Below are positions 9,288 to 16,968 of a stretch of DNA of 64,000 bases, piece after piece. Origin of the DNA: Clostridium aminobutyricum (GTDB lineage Bacteria > Bacillota > Clostridia > Peptostreptococcales > Anaerovoracaceae). The translations under genes were made by a program, and so were the position numbers. The stretch covers positions 124,001-188,000 of the forward strand of contig NZ_JAFJZZ010000004.1 of assembly GCF_017255415.1 (NCBI RefSeq), given 5' to 3'. The notes under the pieces were generated by a model. That model did no database searches and had not been told where the DNA came from. It was given only the letters and a program-made list of their open reading frames with translations. The first letter of the stretch is position 1, and every line of letters begins with the position of its first letter.

Positions 9288-9315
9288 ATTATATATTATT
9301 CAGCATTTTTTGCAA
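9288..9315 (-). promoter_or_regulatory. Sigma-A-like promoter of the flagellar operon
   Basis: Read on the minus strand, TTGCAA (9310-9315) is separated by 16 bases from a perfect TATAAT (9288-9293). It lies about 110 bases upstream of flgC in an AT-rich, otherwise empty stretch. This is the only good promoter match before flgC, which supports flgC as the first gene of the transcript. No sigma-28-like (TAAA/GCCGATAA) site was seen. Confidence 0.55.
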
Positions 9316-9380
9316 CAAAAAATAGAAAATATTGTAGAAAAATGTTTGAAAAATAAACGAGGAAACCAATTTTTGGCATA

Positions 9381-9420
9381 AAAAAAGCACACGCCTTTAT
9401 TCATCAAAATTCAGGCGTGT
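9381..9420 (-). terminator. Rho-independent terminator after the FAD-dependent oxidoreductase gene
   Basis: ACACGCCT at 9389-9396 pairs with AGGCGTGT at 9413-9420. On the minus strand the hairpin is followed by six T (A-run at 9381-9386). It lies about 110 bases past the stop of the 9534 gene and separates that gene from the flgC promoter. Confidence 0.8.
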
Positions 9421-9533
9421 TGCATAATTATTCATGCTTATAAATTGTGTGTATAAATATAGATTTTCTTCGGCATATTTCAGTGAAATTCTGTATAATT
9501 AATTCAAAATTATTATCATTTTTTTCTTTCGCG

Positions 9534-10919
9534 CTATTTCGCGTATTTTTTCGCTAAAATTCTTCCGAGATGAACTCCGCTGGCTGATGCCTGGGATAAA
9601 GAGTGCGTAACGCCGGATCCATCACCCAACGCAAACAATCCTTTCACCTTGGTTTCCAAATTGGCATCCACTTCTACTCGTGAATTGTAGAACTTTACTT
9701 CAACGCCATATAACAAGGTATCTTCATTGGCTGTCCCCGGTGCGATTTTATCCAATGCATAAATCATCTCGATAATATTATCCAGTTGTCTCTTTGGAAT
9801 AACAAGGCTTAAATCCCCAGGCGTAGCTTTTAACGTCGGTCTGGTAAAGCATTTTCCCATACGTCTGTCACTGCTTCTTCTTCCTTTTACTAAATCACCA
9901 AAACGCTGCAGCAGAACACCGCCCCCAAGCATGTTCGAAAGTCTCGCTATGGATTCACCGTATTCGTTGCTGTCCTTGAACGGCTCCGTAAATTTATTGG
10001 ATACCAGCAATGCAAAATTCGTATTTTCGGTTCTGAGACTAGGGTCTGCATAGCTATGGCCATTTACGGTTACGATGCCGTTTGTGTTTTCCGCTACCAC
10101 TTCGCCGTACGGATTCATGCAGAAAGTACGAACCATATCATTGTATTTATCGGTTTTGTAAACAATCTTGCTTTCATATACCTCATCGGTAATATGTTTA
10201 AAAATTTCTCCCGGCAATTCGACACGAACACCGATATCCACCCTGTTCTTTTCGAGAGCGATGCCCATCTGGTCACAAACGCTTGAAATCCATTTTGAGC
10301 CGGAACGCCCCGTCGCGAGCACTAAATCATTACATACATATTCTCCGCCTTTATTAGTTTTAACAATGAAAGTGCCGTCTTCATTGCGAGTTACTTCATA
10401 AATGGTTGAATAAAACTCCGTATCAATCCTTGAAGTCGTATGGTTAAAAATCCGTTCAAGGATCTGAACGTTCCTGTCAGTTCCCAAATGTCTTACCTTT
10501 GCATCCAGTAAATGCAAATTATTTCGAAGTGCTGTCGTCTTCAGCTCAGAATTGGCAGTTGAATATAGTTTTGCATCCGCTCCGCCAAAACTGCAAAGAA
10601 CCTCGTCCACATATTCCATCAAATCTAAAGCTTCTTCCTGACCGATGTATTTGTGTAAATCGCCGCCAAATTGCGTTGTAATATTATACTTTCCATCTGA
10701 TAAAGTACCTGCCCCGCCGTATCCATTCATAATATGACACGGTTCGCACTTAATGCAGTTGTTTACTTTTCCTAATTTAATGGGGCAGACTCTCTTTTCT
10801 AAAGGGGCCCCTTTATCTACCATCAATATTTTTGCTTTATTATCTAACTTGGCAAGCTCGTAGGATAAAAATACCCCGCTCGCACCAGCTCCTGCAATTA
10901 TAATGTCATATTTTTTCAT
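9534..10919 (-). CDS. FAD-dependent oxidoreductase (COG2509-like)
   Basis: A 461-residue flavoprotein. The N-terminal dinucleotide fold reads MKKYDIIIAGAGASGVFLSY (GxGxxG), followed by a cysteine group (CPIKLGKVNNCIKCEPC) and GYGGAGTLSDGKYN. A C-terminal FAD-binding motif lies in VKGLFALGDGSGVTHSLSQA. This arrangement fits the uncharacterised FAD-dependent dehydrogenase family COG2509; the substrate is unknown. The start chosen is the ATG at 10919, with TTTGGAGGGAAAT directly upstream; an in-frame start 12 codons earlier lacks such a site. It is monocistronic, with its own terminator. Confidence 0.8.
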   Translation of the reverse strand: MKKYDIIIAGAGASGVFLSYELAKLDNKAKILMVDKGAPLEKRVCPIKLGKVNNCIKCEPCHIMNGYGGAGTLSDGKYNITTQFGGDLHKYIGQEEALDLMEYVDEVLCSFGGADAKLYSTANSELKTTALRNNLHLLDAKVRHLGTDRNVQILERIFNHTTSRIDTEFYSTIYEVTRNEDGTFIVKTNKGGEYVCNDLVLATGRSGSKWISSVCDQMGIALEKNRVDIGVRVELPGEIFKHITDEVYESKIVYKTDKYNDMVRTFCMNPYGEVVAENTNGIVTVNGHSYADPSLRTENTNFALLVSNKFTEPFKDSNEYGESIARLSNMLGGGVLLQRFGDLVKGRRSSDRRMGKCFTRPTLKATPGDLSLVIPKRQLDNIIEMIYALDKIAPGTANEDTLLYGVEVKFYNSRVEVDANLETKVKGLFALGDGSGVTHSLSQASASGVHLGRILAKKYAK

Positions 10920-11010
10920 ATTTCCCTCCAAACACTTGGACTTTTGCCCATACAAAGTTACTATATCTTATTTTATCTAAAAACACAATCCCTTTTCCTG
11001 TCGGCTTTTA

Positions 11011-11019
11011 TGCTATAAT
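11011..11019 (+). promoter_or_regulatory. Extended -10 promoter of the small membrane protein gene
   Basis: TGCTATAAT is a perfect TGn-TATAAT extended -10 element, about 40 bases before the ATG of the 11061 gene. No good -35 hexamer is visible, which is normal for extended -10 promoters. Confidence 0.6.
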
Positions 11020-11060
11020 AGAATTAAAATAATTCACATTTGAAGAGAGGAATTTATGAA

Positions 11061-11225
11061 ATGAATACCAAAGATGTTGTAATTGCTGTTTGTTTCTTGC
11101 TAGCCGCATGTTTATGCATATTTGAACTCCTTGCCGGAGGCTTTACATCTTATTACATGAGCGGTGCTGTACTATTTACTTTTGTGAGCTTTTTATTTTA
11201 TAAAAAAGCAAATAGCAGAAAGTAA
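11061..11225 (+). CDS. Small two-helix membrane protein, unknown function
   Basis: A 54-residue protein, MNTKDVVIAVCFLLAACLCI onward. Two hydrophobic helices are visible (about residues 5-22 and 28-46), with a short basic end KKANSRK. It has no signal-peptidase motif and no recognisable domain. The ATG at 11061 has AGAGAGG ten bases upstream, and an extended -10 promoter lies ahead, so it looks like a real, independently transcribed gene. It stands alone between oppositely oriented neighbours. Not recognised. Confidence 0.55.
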   Translation: MNTKDVVIAVCFLLAACLCIFELLAGGFTSYYMSGAVLFTFVSFLFYKKANSRK

Positions 11226-11288
11226 TACCTAAAATTGCTTTAATACAGTACAACAATAAAAAAGTAAATCAAAATCACTAACAAGATA

Positions 11289-11470
11289 TTGACAATACTT
11301 AATAATAGGTATATTCTAATACCAAGACGGAATTTAGTTAAAACAATTTTAATTGTTCTAACTTGGATGCATTTGTTTTATCAACTTATTGTTATCCTTA
11401 GGGATTCCCCTAAATAAATAAAAAATCAGCAAAACAAAAAACAGGAGGTTTTACCCTTCTGTTTTTTGTT
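11289..11470 (+). ncRNA. Possible small RNA (promoter, stem, terminator; no ORF)
   Basis: TTGACA (11289-11294), a 17-base spacer and TATTCT (11312-11317) form a promoter-like pair on the plus strand. A hairpin follows (GTTA-a-AACAATT / AATTGTT-c-TAAC, 11337-11362), then the strong terminator at 11433-11470. No ORF with a ribosome site lies between. A transcript of about 145 nt is predicted. Read-through of the 11061 gene into the same terminator is an alternative. Confidence 0.3.
11433..11470. terminator. Bidirectional terminator
   Basis: A 16-base arm at 11433-11448 pairs with 11455-11470 around the loop TTTTAC, with one G-T pair. The arms begin and end in A- and T-rich runs, so it can stop transcription from either side: the plus-strand small gene or RNA, and the minus-strand thioredoxin-reductase-like gene that ends at 11479. 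Confidence 0.75.
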
Positions 11471-11478
11471 TCTATAAA

Positions 11479-13101
11479 TCAACCTTCCATTAACGCAAGC
11501 AGATCATCAAGAGTTTTCTTCCCGAAGGAAAGCTTATCATCGTTTATCACAATGGCAGGCACGCTCATAATAGCATATTGATTTTTAAAATCAGGGAACC
11601 GTGATACGTCGATCATTTCCGCTTCAATCAGCGGATTTTTAAGCGCCATCAGCTGTGACAAGGCCACTACATCAGGGCACAAAGTACAGGAAAGGGATAC
11701 GCCGATTTTCAGGTTGACCTTCTTCTTCACTGTCTGAATCTTTTCCAGCGTCTCTGCTCCTATTGTTTGGCCCGGTCCTGCAGCGTTGTAAAGCGCCAGT
11801 ATGAACGAGTTTATCTCATGTCCTCCGGGAATGCCGTGGAACTGAACACCGGTGTAGCTTCCATCCGAATCAAGAATAGCAAAGGCCGGGAACAGCGTGA
11901 CATGAACCTCTTTTTCCTTTTCCGGATTCTCGCCTTTATTCAGATATTGAATCTGTACTTTATCCGACAATGAAGCAAACTCTGATAAGAACGATTTGAG
12001 TTCCTCATTGAATTCACTGGTTTCATCTAAAAATGTCAGAAGGCTGATCCGTTTTTCGAACCGCTCCAGAATAGGCACAAGCTGCTCCTTCAATTCTTCA
12101 TCAAAGAAAGTCTCACTCCGCAGAACACTCACTTCTTGCTCTTCATCAGACAGGCCAAGCCGCTCTTTCTTCTGTGCAAGATACTTTTCCGCACAAGTTG
12201 CCGCAATGGCCCCGTCTGACACAGCCGTAACAAGCTGACGAAGCGCCTTCGGACGAATGTCTCCCGCTGCATATACGCCGTCTACATTGGTACTCATATC
12301 CGCATCTGTAAGGATGTATCCCTTTTCATCAAGCCGAAGCTGTTGTGCATATTCGGCACTCTGAGGGATATACCCCACAAACACGAAAAGGCCAAAGGTC
12401 GTATTGCTCTCAGGCACATCATAGCGCCAGGACTCTCCGGTTTTCTTGTCAATAAACGTTGCATACCGGGGAACCGTATCTCCTCCTACCTCCAGGATTT
12501 CGGTATTGAACTTTACCTCAATCTTCGGATGTGCCAGCACTTTTTCGGCAATTGTTTTCGAGCAGGAAAATTGCGCTCCCCTTGCAATAACTGTTACTTT
12601 TCTGGCATAACGAGTCAGGAAAATCGCCTCTTCCGCCGCAGCGAATCCGGCCCCGATGACGAAAACATCCATTCCGGAGAAAAATTCGCCATCGCAGGTA
12701 GCACAATATCCGATGCCGCGGCCTTTAAACTCTTCTTCCCCGATAAAACCCAATTTTCTCGGCACAGAGCCGGTAGCAACGATGACGGCCAGTGCCTCAT
12801 ATTCACCCTCAACCGTTCGGATTTTTTTAATGTCTTGGGTAAAATCTACCGATTCCACTACCGTCCGAAGAAACTTTACACCGAAATTTTCCGCCTGTCG
12901 GCGCATGGTCTGGCTAAGTTCCTCCCCCGAAATGCGAGGAATACCCGGATAGTTCTCCACCTCCGACGTGATTCTGATCTGCCCGCCGGGCTCGTCTCTT
13001 TCAATCAGGAGAGTTTTCAATTTGGAACGCCCCGCATAAATGCCTGCGGTCATTCCCGCGCTGCCGGAACCGATGATTATCAGATCGTATAGTTCGTTCA
13101 T
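11479..13101 (-). CDS. Thioredoxin-reductase-like flavoprotein with C-terminal thioredoxin-fold domain
   Basis: A 540-residue protein. Residues 1-310 are a thioredoxin-reductase/AhpF-type flavoprotein: GSGSAGMTAGIYAGR at the FAD site, redox-active GYCATC (C133, C136), GAGFAAAEEA at the NAD(P)H site and GVYAAGDIR near the end. The last 180 residues resemble a double thioredoxin/glutaredoxin fold with SLSCTLCPD (C472, C475) and a cis-proline-like MSVPAIV. The flavin part probably reduces the attached CxxC, which in turn reduces the neighbouring peroxiredoxin, as AhpF does for AhpC, but with the domain order reversed relative to AhpF. The ATG at 13101 fits the GGAAAG site better than the GTG three codons earlier. 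It is the last gene of the perR-ahpC operon. Confidence 0.85.
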   Translation of the reverse strand: MNELYDLIIIGSGSAGMTAGIYAGRSKLKTLLIERDEPGGQIRITSEVENYPGIPRISGEELSQTMRRQAENFGVKFLRTVVESVDFTQDIKKIRTVEGEYEALAVIVATGSVPRKLGFIGEEEFKGRGIGYCATCDGEFFSGMDVFVIGAGFAAAEEAIFLTRYARKVTVIARGAQFSCSKTIAEKVLAHPKIEVKFNTEILEVGGDTVPRYATFIDKKTGESWRYDVPESNTTFGLFVFVGYIPQSAEYAQQLRLDEKGYILTDADMSTNVDGVYAAGDIRPKALRQLVTAVSDGAIAATCAEKYLAQKKERLGLSDEEQEVSVLRSETFFDEELKEQLVPILERFEKRISLLTFLDETSEFNEELKSFLSEFASLSDKVQIQYLNKGENPEKEKEVHVTLFPAFAILDSDGSYTGVQFHGIPGGHEINSFILALYNAAGPGQTIGAETLEKIQTVKKKVNLKIGVSLSCTLCPDVVALSQLMALKNPLIEAEMIDVSRFPDFKNQYAIMSVPAIVINDDKLSFGKKTLDDLLALMEG

Positions 13102-13106
13102 AAGAA

Positions 13107-13670
13107 TCACAGCTTTCCAACCAAATCCAAGCTAGGTTTAAGCGTTTCTGCTCCCGGACGCCATTTTGCAGGGCACACTTCATCTCCGTGGGCTGCGACA
13201 AACTGAGCAGCCTGAAGCTTGCGCAACAGTTCGGAGGCTTCACGTCCGATGCTGTTAGAGTTCACTTCATAAGCTACGATCTTCGCCTCCGGGTTTACAA
13301 CAAAGCTGCCGCGCAGAGCCATTCCCTCTTCTTCAATATACACCTCAAAATCCTTCGCAAGCTTGCCGTTGGGATCAGCCAGCATAGGGTACTTGATTTT
13401 TTTAATAGTATCGGAAGCGTCATGCCACGCTTTGTGTACGAAATGGCTGTCTGTAGATACAGAATATACCTCGCAGCCGATTTTTTTGAACTCTTCGTAT
13501 TGATCCGCTAGATCTCCCAGTTCAGTAGGGCACACAAAAGTGAAGTCTGCCGGATAGAACACGAAAACGGACCATTTCCCCTGAATATCTTCCTTGGATA
13601 CATCCTTAAACCCTTCTTCTACAAAGGCTTTTACCTTAAAATCATTTACTTCTTTTCCAATAAGTGACAT
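13107..13670 (-). CDS. ahpC: Alkyl hydroperoxide reductase C / 2-Cys peroxiredoxin
   Basis: A 187-residue typical 2-Cys peroxiredoxin. The peroxidatic cysteine lies in FYPADFTFVCPTE (C47) and the resolving cysteine in GDEVCPAKW (C166). It reduces H2O2 and organic peroxides in the cytoplasm, and its electron donor is probably the product of the next gene. AGGAGGTATTATT precedes the ATG at 13670. The stop is five bases from the chosen start of the downstream flavoprotein gene, so the two are cotranscribed. Confidence 0.95.
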   Translation of the reverse strand: MSLIGKEVNDFKVKAFVEEGFKDVSKEDIQGKWSVFVFYPADFTFVCPTELGDLADQYEEFKKIGCEVYSVSTDSHFVHKAWHDASDTIKKIKYPMLADPNGKLAKDFEVYIEEEGMALRGSFVVNPEAKIVAYEVNSNSIGREASELLRKLQAAQFVAAHGDEVCPAKWRPGAETLKPSLDLVGKL

Positions 13671-13740
13671 AATAATACCTCCTTTAAATTTGTTTTATTT
13701 TGATCGACAAAATTGCCGCATCATACTTGAAAATCCCAAT

Positions 13741-14142
13741 TTACAGCTGGGCAGCGGATTGACATTCAGCACAAATTCCACTAAATATCATGATGCGCTT
13801 CTCTACCTTAATCCCCGTACAATCTTCTACCGCACGGTCGATCTGTTCAATCAGTGAAGCCATGGTTGCTTGATCGGTATCGCAAATCTTACCGCAGCAG
13901 CTGCAAGCAATGTGATAATGCTCATAAGAATTCGGGTCAAAACGATCCGGTTCCCCTGAGAAGGAAATTCTCAGTATTTCACCGTCATCTGCCATCTGAC
14001 TCAAATTGCGGTATACGGTGCCGAGACTGATCTGCGGATAAGCTCTCCTGATCTCTTCATATATTTCCGTCGCAGTCGGATGATCCAACCGCGCAAGAGT
14101 CTCTCCAATCATTTGCTTTTGTACAGTATGTCGCCTACTCAT
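13741..14142 (-). CDS. perR: PerR/Fur-family peroxide-responsive repressor
   Basis: A 133-residue Fur-superfamily regulator. It has a winged helix with the recognition region ISLGTVYRNLSQM (38-50), a metal-binding HYH near residues 75-77, and two CxxC structural zinc pairs (C80/C83 and C124/C127). PerR with Fe(II) senses H2O2 by histidine oxidation and releases DNA. Position as first gene of an operon with ahpC supports PerR over Fur or Zur. A Per-box-like inverted repeat overlaps its own -10, which predicts autoregulation. Confidence 0.88.
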   Translation of the reverse strand: MSRRHTVQKQMIGETLARLDHPTATEIYEEIRRAYPQISLGTVYRNLSQMADDGEILRISFSGEPDRFDPNSYEHYHIACSCCGKICDTDQATMASLIEQIDRAVEDCTGIKVEKRIMIFSGICAECQSAAQL

Positions 14143-14166
14143 TTCTTCACCAATCCTTATCGTTAT

Positions 14167-14209
14167 TAGTAATTGTTATTATTATCATATAAAACTTTCA
14201 ATTTGTCAA
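14167..14209 (-). promoter_or_regulatory. perR-ahpC promoter with Per-box-like operator
   Basis: On the minus strand a perfect TTGACA (14204-14209), a 17-base spacer and GATAAT (14181-14186) form a strong promoter. Touching the -10 is TAGTAATTGTTATTA (14167-14181), a 7-1-7 inverted repeat close to the Per box consensus TTATAATnATTATAA (five of seven pairs symmetric). PerR bound here would block RNA polymerase. Confidence 0.65.
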
Positions 14210-14454
14210 TCTCTTATTAAAAATATTTGAAAATTTATTTTGCTCACAAATTTAGCAATTATTTAGCTAGGTAAAAGTGATCATAAAAAAGGGTAATAAA
14301 AAAAGCCTCTGCGAGGCGTTTTTAGCTTACATTCGTTCGCATTTCAGCGGTAGCCTTTTATGATACTCCGTCATATCGCAAGCGATATTTCTTACGTAAT
14401 AAAAAAGGACGGCATAACCGTCCCTATTTTCATTATTCAGCTTATCGGCGTTCT
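14210..14454. other. Intergenic region with two terminators and a short dispersed repeat
   Basis: No gene is seen between perR and the DUF1292 gene. The region holds a hairpin GCCTC/GAGGC (14305-14317) flanked by A- and T-runs, which could terminate in either direction. It also holds one copy of a 16-base repeat AAGCGATATTTCTTAC (14380-14395) that recurs at 46108, and the terminator at 14401-14423. Confidence 0.6.
14401..14423 (-). terminator. Terminator of the DUF1292 gene
   Basis: GGACGG (14407-14412) and CCGTCC (14418-14423) form a hairpin around CATAA. On the minus strand it is followed by six T (A-run 14401-14406). It lies 32 bases past the stop of the gene ending at 14455. Confidence 0.8.
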
Positions 14455-14751
14455 TTAAGCTTGTTCTGCCGTGATCTTATCAAATTCAGCAACAACTTTT
14501 TCAAATTCTGCATCGTCATCAATATCCACTAATTCGAATTCTTCTTCGCCAATTTCTTTATATCCATAGATGTAGACATCATCTGTTTCATCATCCGGAA
14601 TAAGAGCAATATATTCTTTTCCTTCAAATTCAAAAACTCCCATGATTTCACATTCAACTTCTACGCCGTCATCAAACTCTAAAGTTAGAAAATCTGCATC
14701 ATCATGTCCTTCACAACCACAGCCGCAGCCGCACTTTTCTTTGTCTGACAT
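14455..14751 (-). CDS. DUF1292 family acidic protein
   Basis: A 98-residue very acidic protein. The N-terminus carries a cysteine cluster CGCGCGCEGH (possible metal site). It is followed by the DUF1292 pattern TLEFDDGVEVECEIMGVFEF and KEYIALIPDDE. The function of the family is unknown; members are common beside ruvX/alaS genes in Firmicutes, but here the gene stands alone. The ATG at 14751 has GGAGGAATTTAAT upstream; the in-frame start nine codons earlier has none. Confidence 0.8.
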   Translation of the reverse strand: MSDKEKCGCGCGCEGHDDADFLTLEFDDGVEVECEIMGVFEFEGKEYIALIPDDETDDVYIYGYKEIGEEEFELVDIDDDAEFEKVVAEFDKITAEQA

Positions 14752-15031
14752 ATTAAATTCCTCCATACTTTTAATCAAAATACAACTAATGAGTACAAAG
14801 CTTTATCCACACTCTATATCTTCGTTCAATAGTGCATTTGTAAGCCTTTTCGCCATTACGATAGCTGCCTTTCACCGCTGCTCAGAATTGTGTGAAATTT
14901 ACCTATATTTAGTAATTAGCGATTTCATTATATCATACAAGCCACGTCGCAGTATGATTTAATGAACACTTCCTTGCGGCAACGCCGTATCTCAATAATC
15001 GTGTTCATTATATCACTATAATTTACCTTTA
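14752..15031 (-). promoter_or_regulatory. Leader and duplicated extended -10 promoters of the DUF1292 gene
   Basis: On the minus strand, TTGATA (15030-15035, overlapping the uvrC stop), 17 bases and TGA-TATAAT (-10 at 15007-15012) form a very good promoter. The same 12 bases (TGATATAATGAA on this strand) recur 80 bases further on at 14924-14935, giving a second extended -10. Between them are a perfect 10-base inverted repeat TAATGAACAC (14960-14969 with 15001-15010) enclosing CGGC/GCCG, and a 7-base repeat ATCATAC/GTATGAT (14932-14958). Confidence 0.5.
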
Positions 15032-16942
15032 TCAATGAAAATATTCCCGAATATTCTTGGCAACTTGTTCCGTTATGCCAGAAATCGCACAAAGCTCTTC
15101 CGTCGTTGCATTTTTAATCTTTTCTATGCTGCCAAAATGTGCCAGTAAAGCATTCCTTCGTTGGGCGCCGATACCTCGGATTTCGTCTAAAGCAGAGCCT
15201 TGCATCTTCTTGTCTCTCAGCCCTCGATGATAATCAATCGCAAAGCGATGGACTTCCTCCTGAATCGCTCCCGTATATTTATACAATAAAGGATTTTCTT
15301 TCAATAAAACTTCTTCATACTCCGACTTGCCCTTCGGCTTGAAGATGAGTGCACGGGACCGATGTTTATCATCTTTCGCCATTCCCACGACACTGATCTG
15401 GCATTTCATCGCGGCCAGAATCTGCTCCACCGCAGAGACTTGCCCTTTTCCTCCATCGATGAACAACAAATCAGGCATTGTTTTAAAGGCCGGATCCCCT
15501 TCCATCGCCCTCTTAAAACGCCGATAGATGACCTCCTGCATACTGCCGTAATCGTTCGGCCCTTCCACCGTTCGAATTTTAAAGCGCCTATATTCTTTTT
15601 TATTGGGCTTTAATCCTTCAAACACCACCATCGCTCCAACAGAATCCACCCCATTCGTATTGGATATGTCATAAGCCTCTACCCGATAATCTTTCCAGCT
15701 TTGAACGCTTGTATTTCCTCCTGCTGATAAAGGATTTTCTTGGCCGCTGCCTAAAACAGTCAAATAGGATTCACCCTGTATTTTTACAATCAGATCAGAA
15801 AGCGCCTGTGATAAGGCACTTTTTCTCGCTAACTGATTATTTACCTTTTCATCGATGGTTTTTAACATTTCGATCGAGTCATGCTGCGCCAATTTCAGCA
15901 AATCCCGCTTATCTCCGCGCTGCGGTACGGTAATTTTCACCTGCCTCCCAGCCAGTTCTCCTAAAAACACCTCTATGAGTTCTTTTTCCTGTAAAGGCTG
16001 TTCTACTAATATTTCATGCGGTATATTTGGATTTTCACTGTAGTGCTGCTTGATAAATTCGCCGACCAATTCCGCTTTATCGTCCGTCCCCTCCATCTCA
16101 AAATTCTCTCGTCCCGACAGCTTTCCGTTTCGAACATAAAACAGTATGGCATACGATTTCTGTCCGCTGGATATGGCTAATACAATATCTAAGTCTTTTA
16201 GTCCCAGCATAACAACGTGTTGCTTTTCTGTAATCGATTTAGCTGCTTCAATGTAGTCTCTGTATTCTGCGGCTTTTTCAAAGTGAAGAAGTTCGGATTC
16301 TCGAATCATCCGTTCCGTCAACTCCGATATCAGTGGCTTGGTTTTCCCGTTTAAAAATTCGATCGCTTGATTGACGTTCTCCAGATAACGTCCCCGATCT
16401 GCATTGCCTGCGCAAATTCCCTGACATTGATGAATATGATAATTCAAACAAGTCTTTGCATCTTCGGGAAATCTTCGTGCGGAGCATCGTTTAAACGCAA
16501 ATATATTATTCAGAAAATCAATCATCTGATTGACGGCTCCAACGTCCGTATAAGGTCCAAAATATTTGCCCCCGTCCTTCTCTATCCTTCTTGTTTTTAT
16601 CAGTCTGGGGAACTCTTCATTCAACGTGATTTTTATATAAGGGTACGTTTTATCATCTCGTAAAAGGACATTGTACTTCGGCATATAGCGTTTAATCAGC
16701 GTACATTCCAAAATTAATGCTTCCATCTCCGTTTGTGTCGTAATATACTCAAACTCCTCAATATGACTGACCATTGCCCGCACTTTCGCCGGCATATTTT
16801 TAGGCGACTGAAAATATTGGCGCACTCGGTTTTTCAGTGAGATTGCTTTCCCCACATAAATAACCTGCCCCAATTTATCCTTATGAATATAAACTCCCGG
16901 AGAGTCCGGGAGTTTTTTTAGATTTTCCTTTATGTCAAACAT
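15032..16942 (-). CDS. uvrC: Excinuclease ABC subunit C
   Basis: A 636-residue protein of normal length. The N-terminal GIY-YIG nuclease domain (SPGVYIHKDKLGQVIYVGKA) makes the 3' incision. A cysteine group (CSARR...CLNYHIHQCQGICAG) and a UVR motif around residues 200-235 follow. The RNase-H-like 5' nuclease half contains EAYDISNTNG and DLLFIDGGKGQ, and the C-terminal helix-hairpin-helix reads LDEIRGIGAQRRNALLAHFG. It acts with UvrA and UvrB in nucleotide excision repair. It lies downstream of the carboxypeptidase gene and probably shares its transcript. Confidence 0.97.
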   Translation of the reverse strand: MFDIKENLKKLPDSPGVYIHKDKLGQVIYVGKAISLKNRVRQYFQSPKNMPAKVRAMVSHIEEFEYITTQTEMEALILECTLIKRYMPKYNVLLRDDKTYPYIKITLNEEFPRLIKTRRIEKDGGKYFGPYTDVGAVNQMIDFLNNIFAFKRCSARRFPEDAKTCLNYHIHQCQGICAGNADRGRYLENVNQAIEFLNGKTKPLISELTERMIRESELLHFEKAAEYRDYIEAAKSITEKQHVVMLGLKDLDIVLAISSGQKSYAILFYVRNGKLSGRENFEMEGTDDKAELVGEFIKQHYSENPNIPHEILVEQPLQEKELIEVFLGELAGRQVKITVPQRGDKRDLLKLAQHDSIEMLKTIDEKVNNQLARKSALSQALSDLIVKIQGESYLTVLGSGQENPLSAGGNTSVQSWKDYRVEAYDISNTNGVDSVGAMVVFEGLKPNKKEYRRFKIRTVEGPNDYGSMQEVIYRRFKRAMEGDPAFKTMPDLLFIDGGKGQVSAVEQILAAMKCQISVVGMAKDDKHRSRALIFKPKGKSEYEEVLLKENPLLYKYTGAIQEEVHRFAIDYHRGLRDKKMQGSALDEIRGIGAQRRNALLAHFGSIEKIKNATTEELCAISGITEQVAKNIREYFH

Positions 16943-16968
16943 ATTTGTATTTCTCCAAATAGCTTTCC

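Noticed and set aside
12343-13092. 249-codon plus-strand ORF antisense to the thioredoxin-reductase-like gene
   Set aside because: No recognisable domain, no ribosome site, and it is fully covered by a strongly conserved gene on the other strand.
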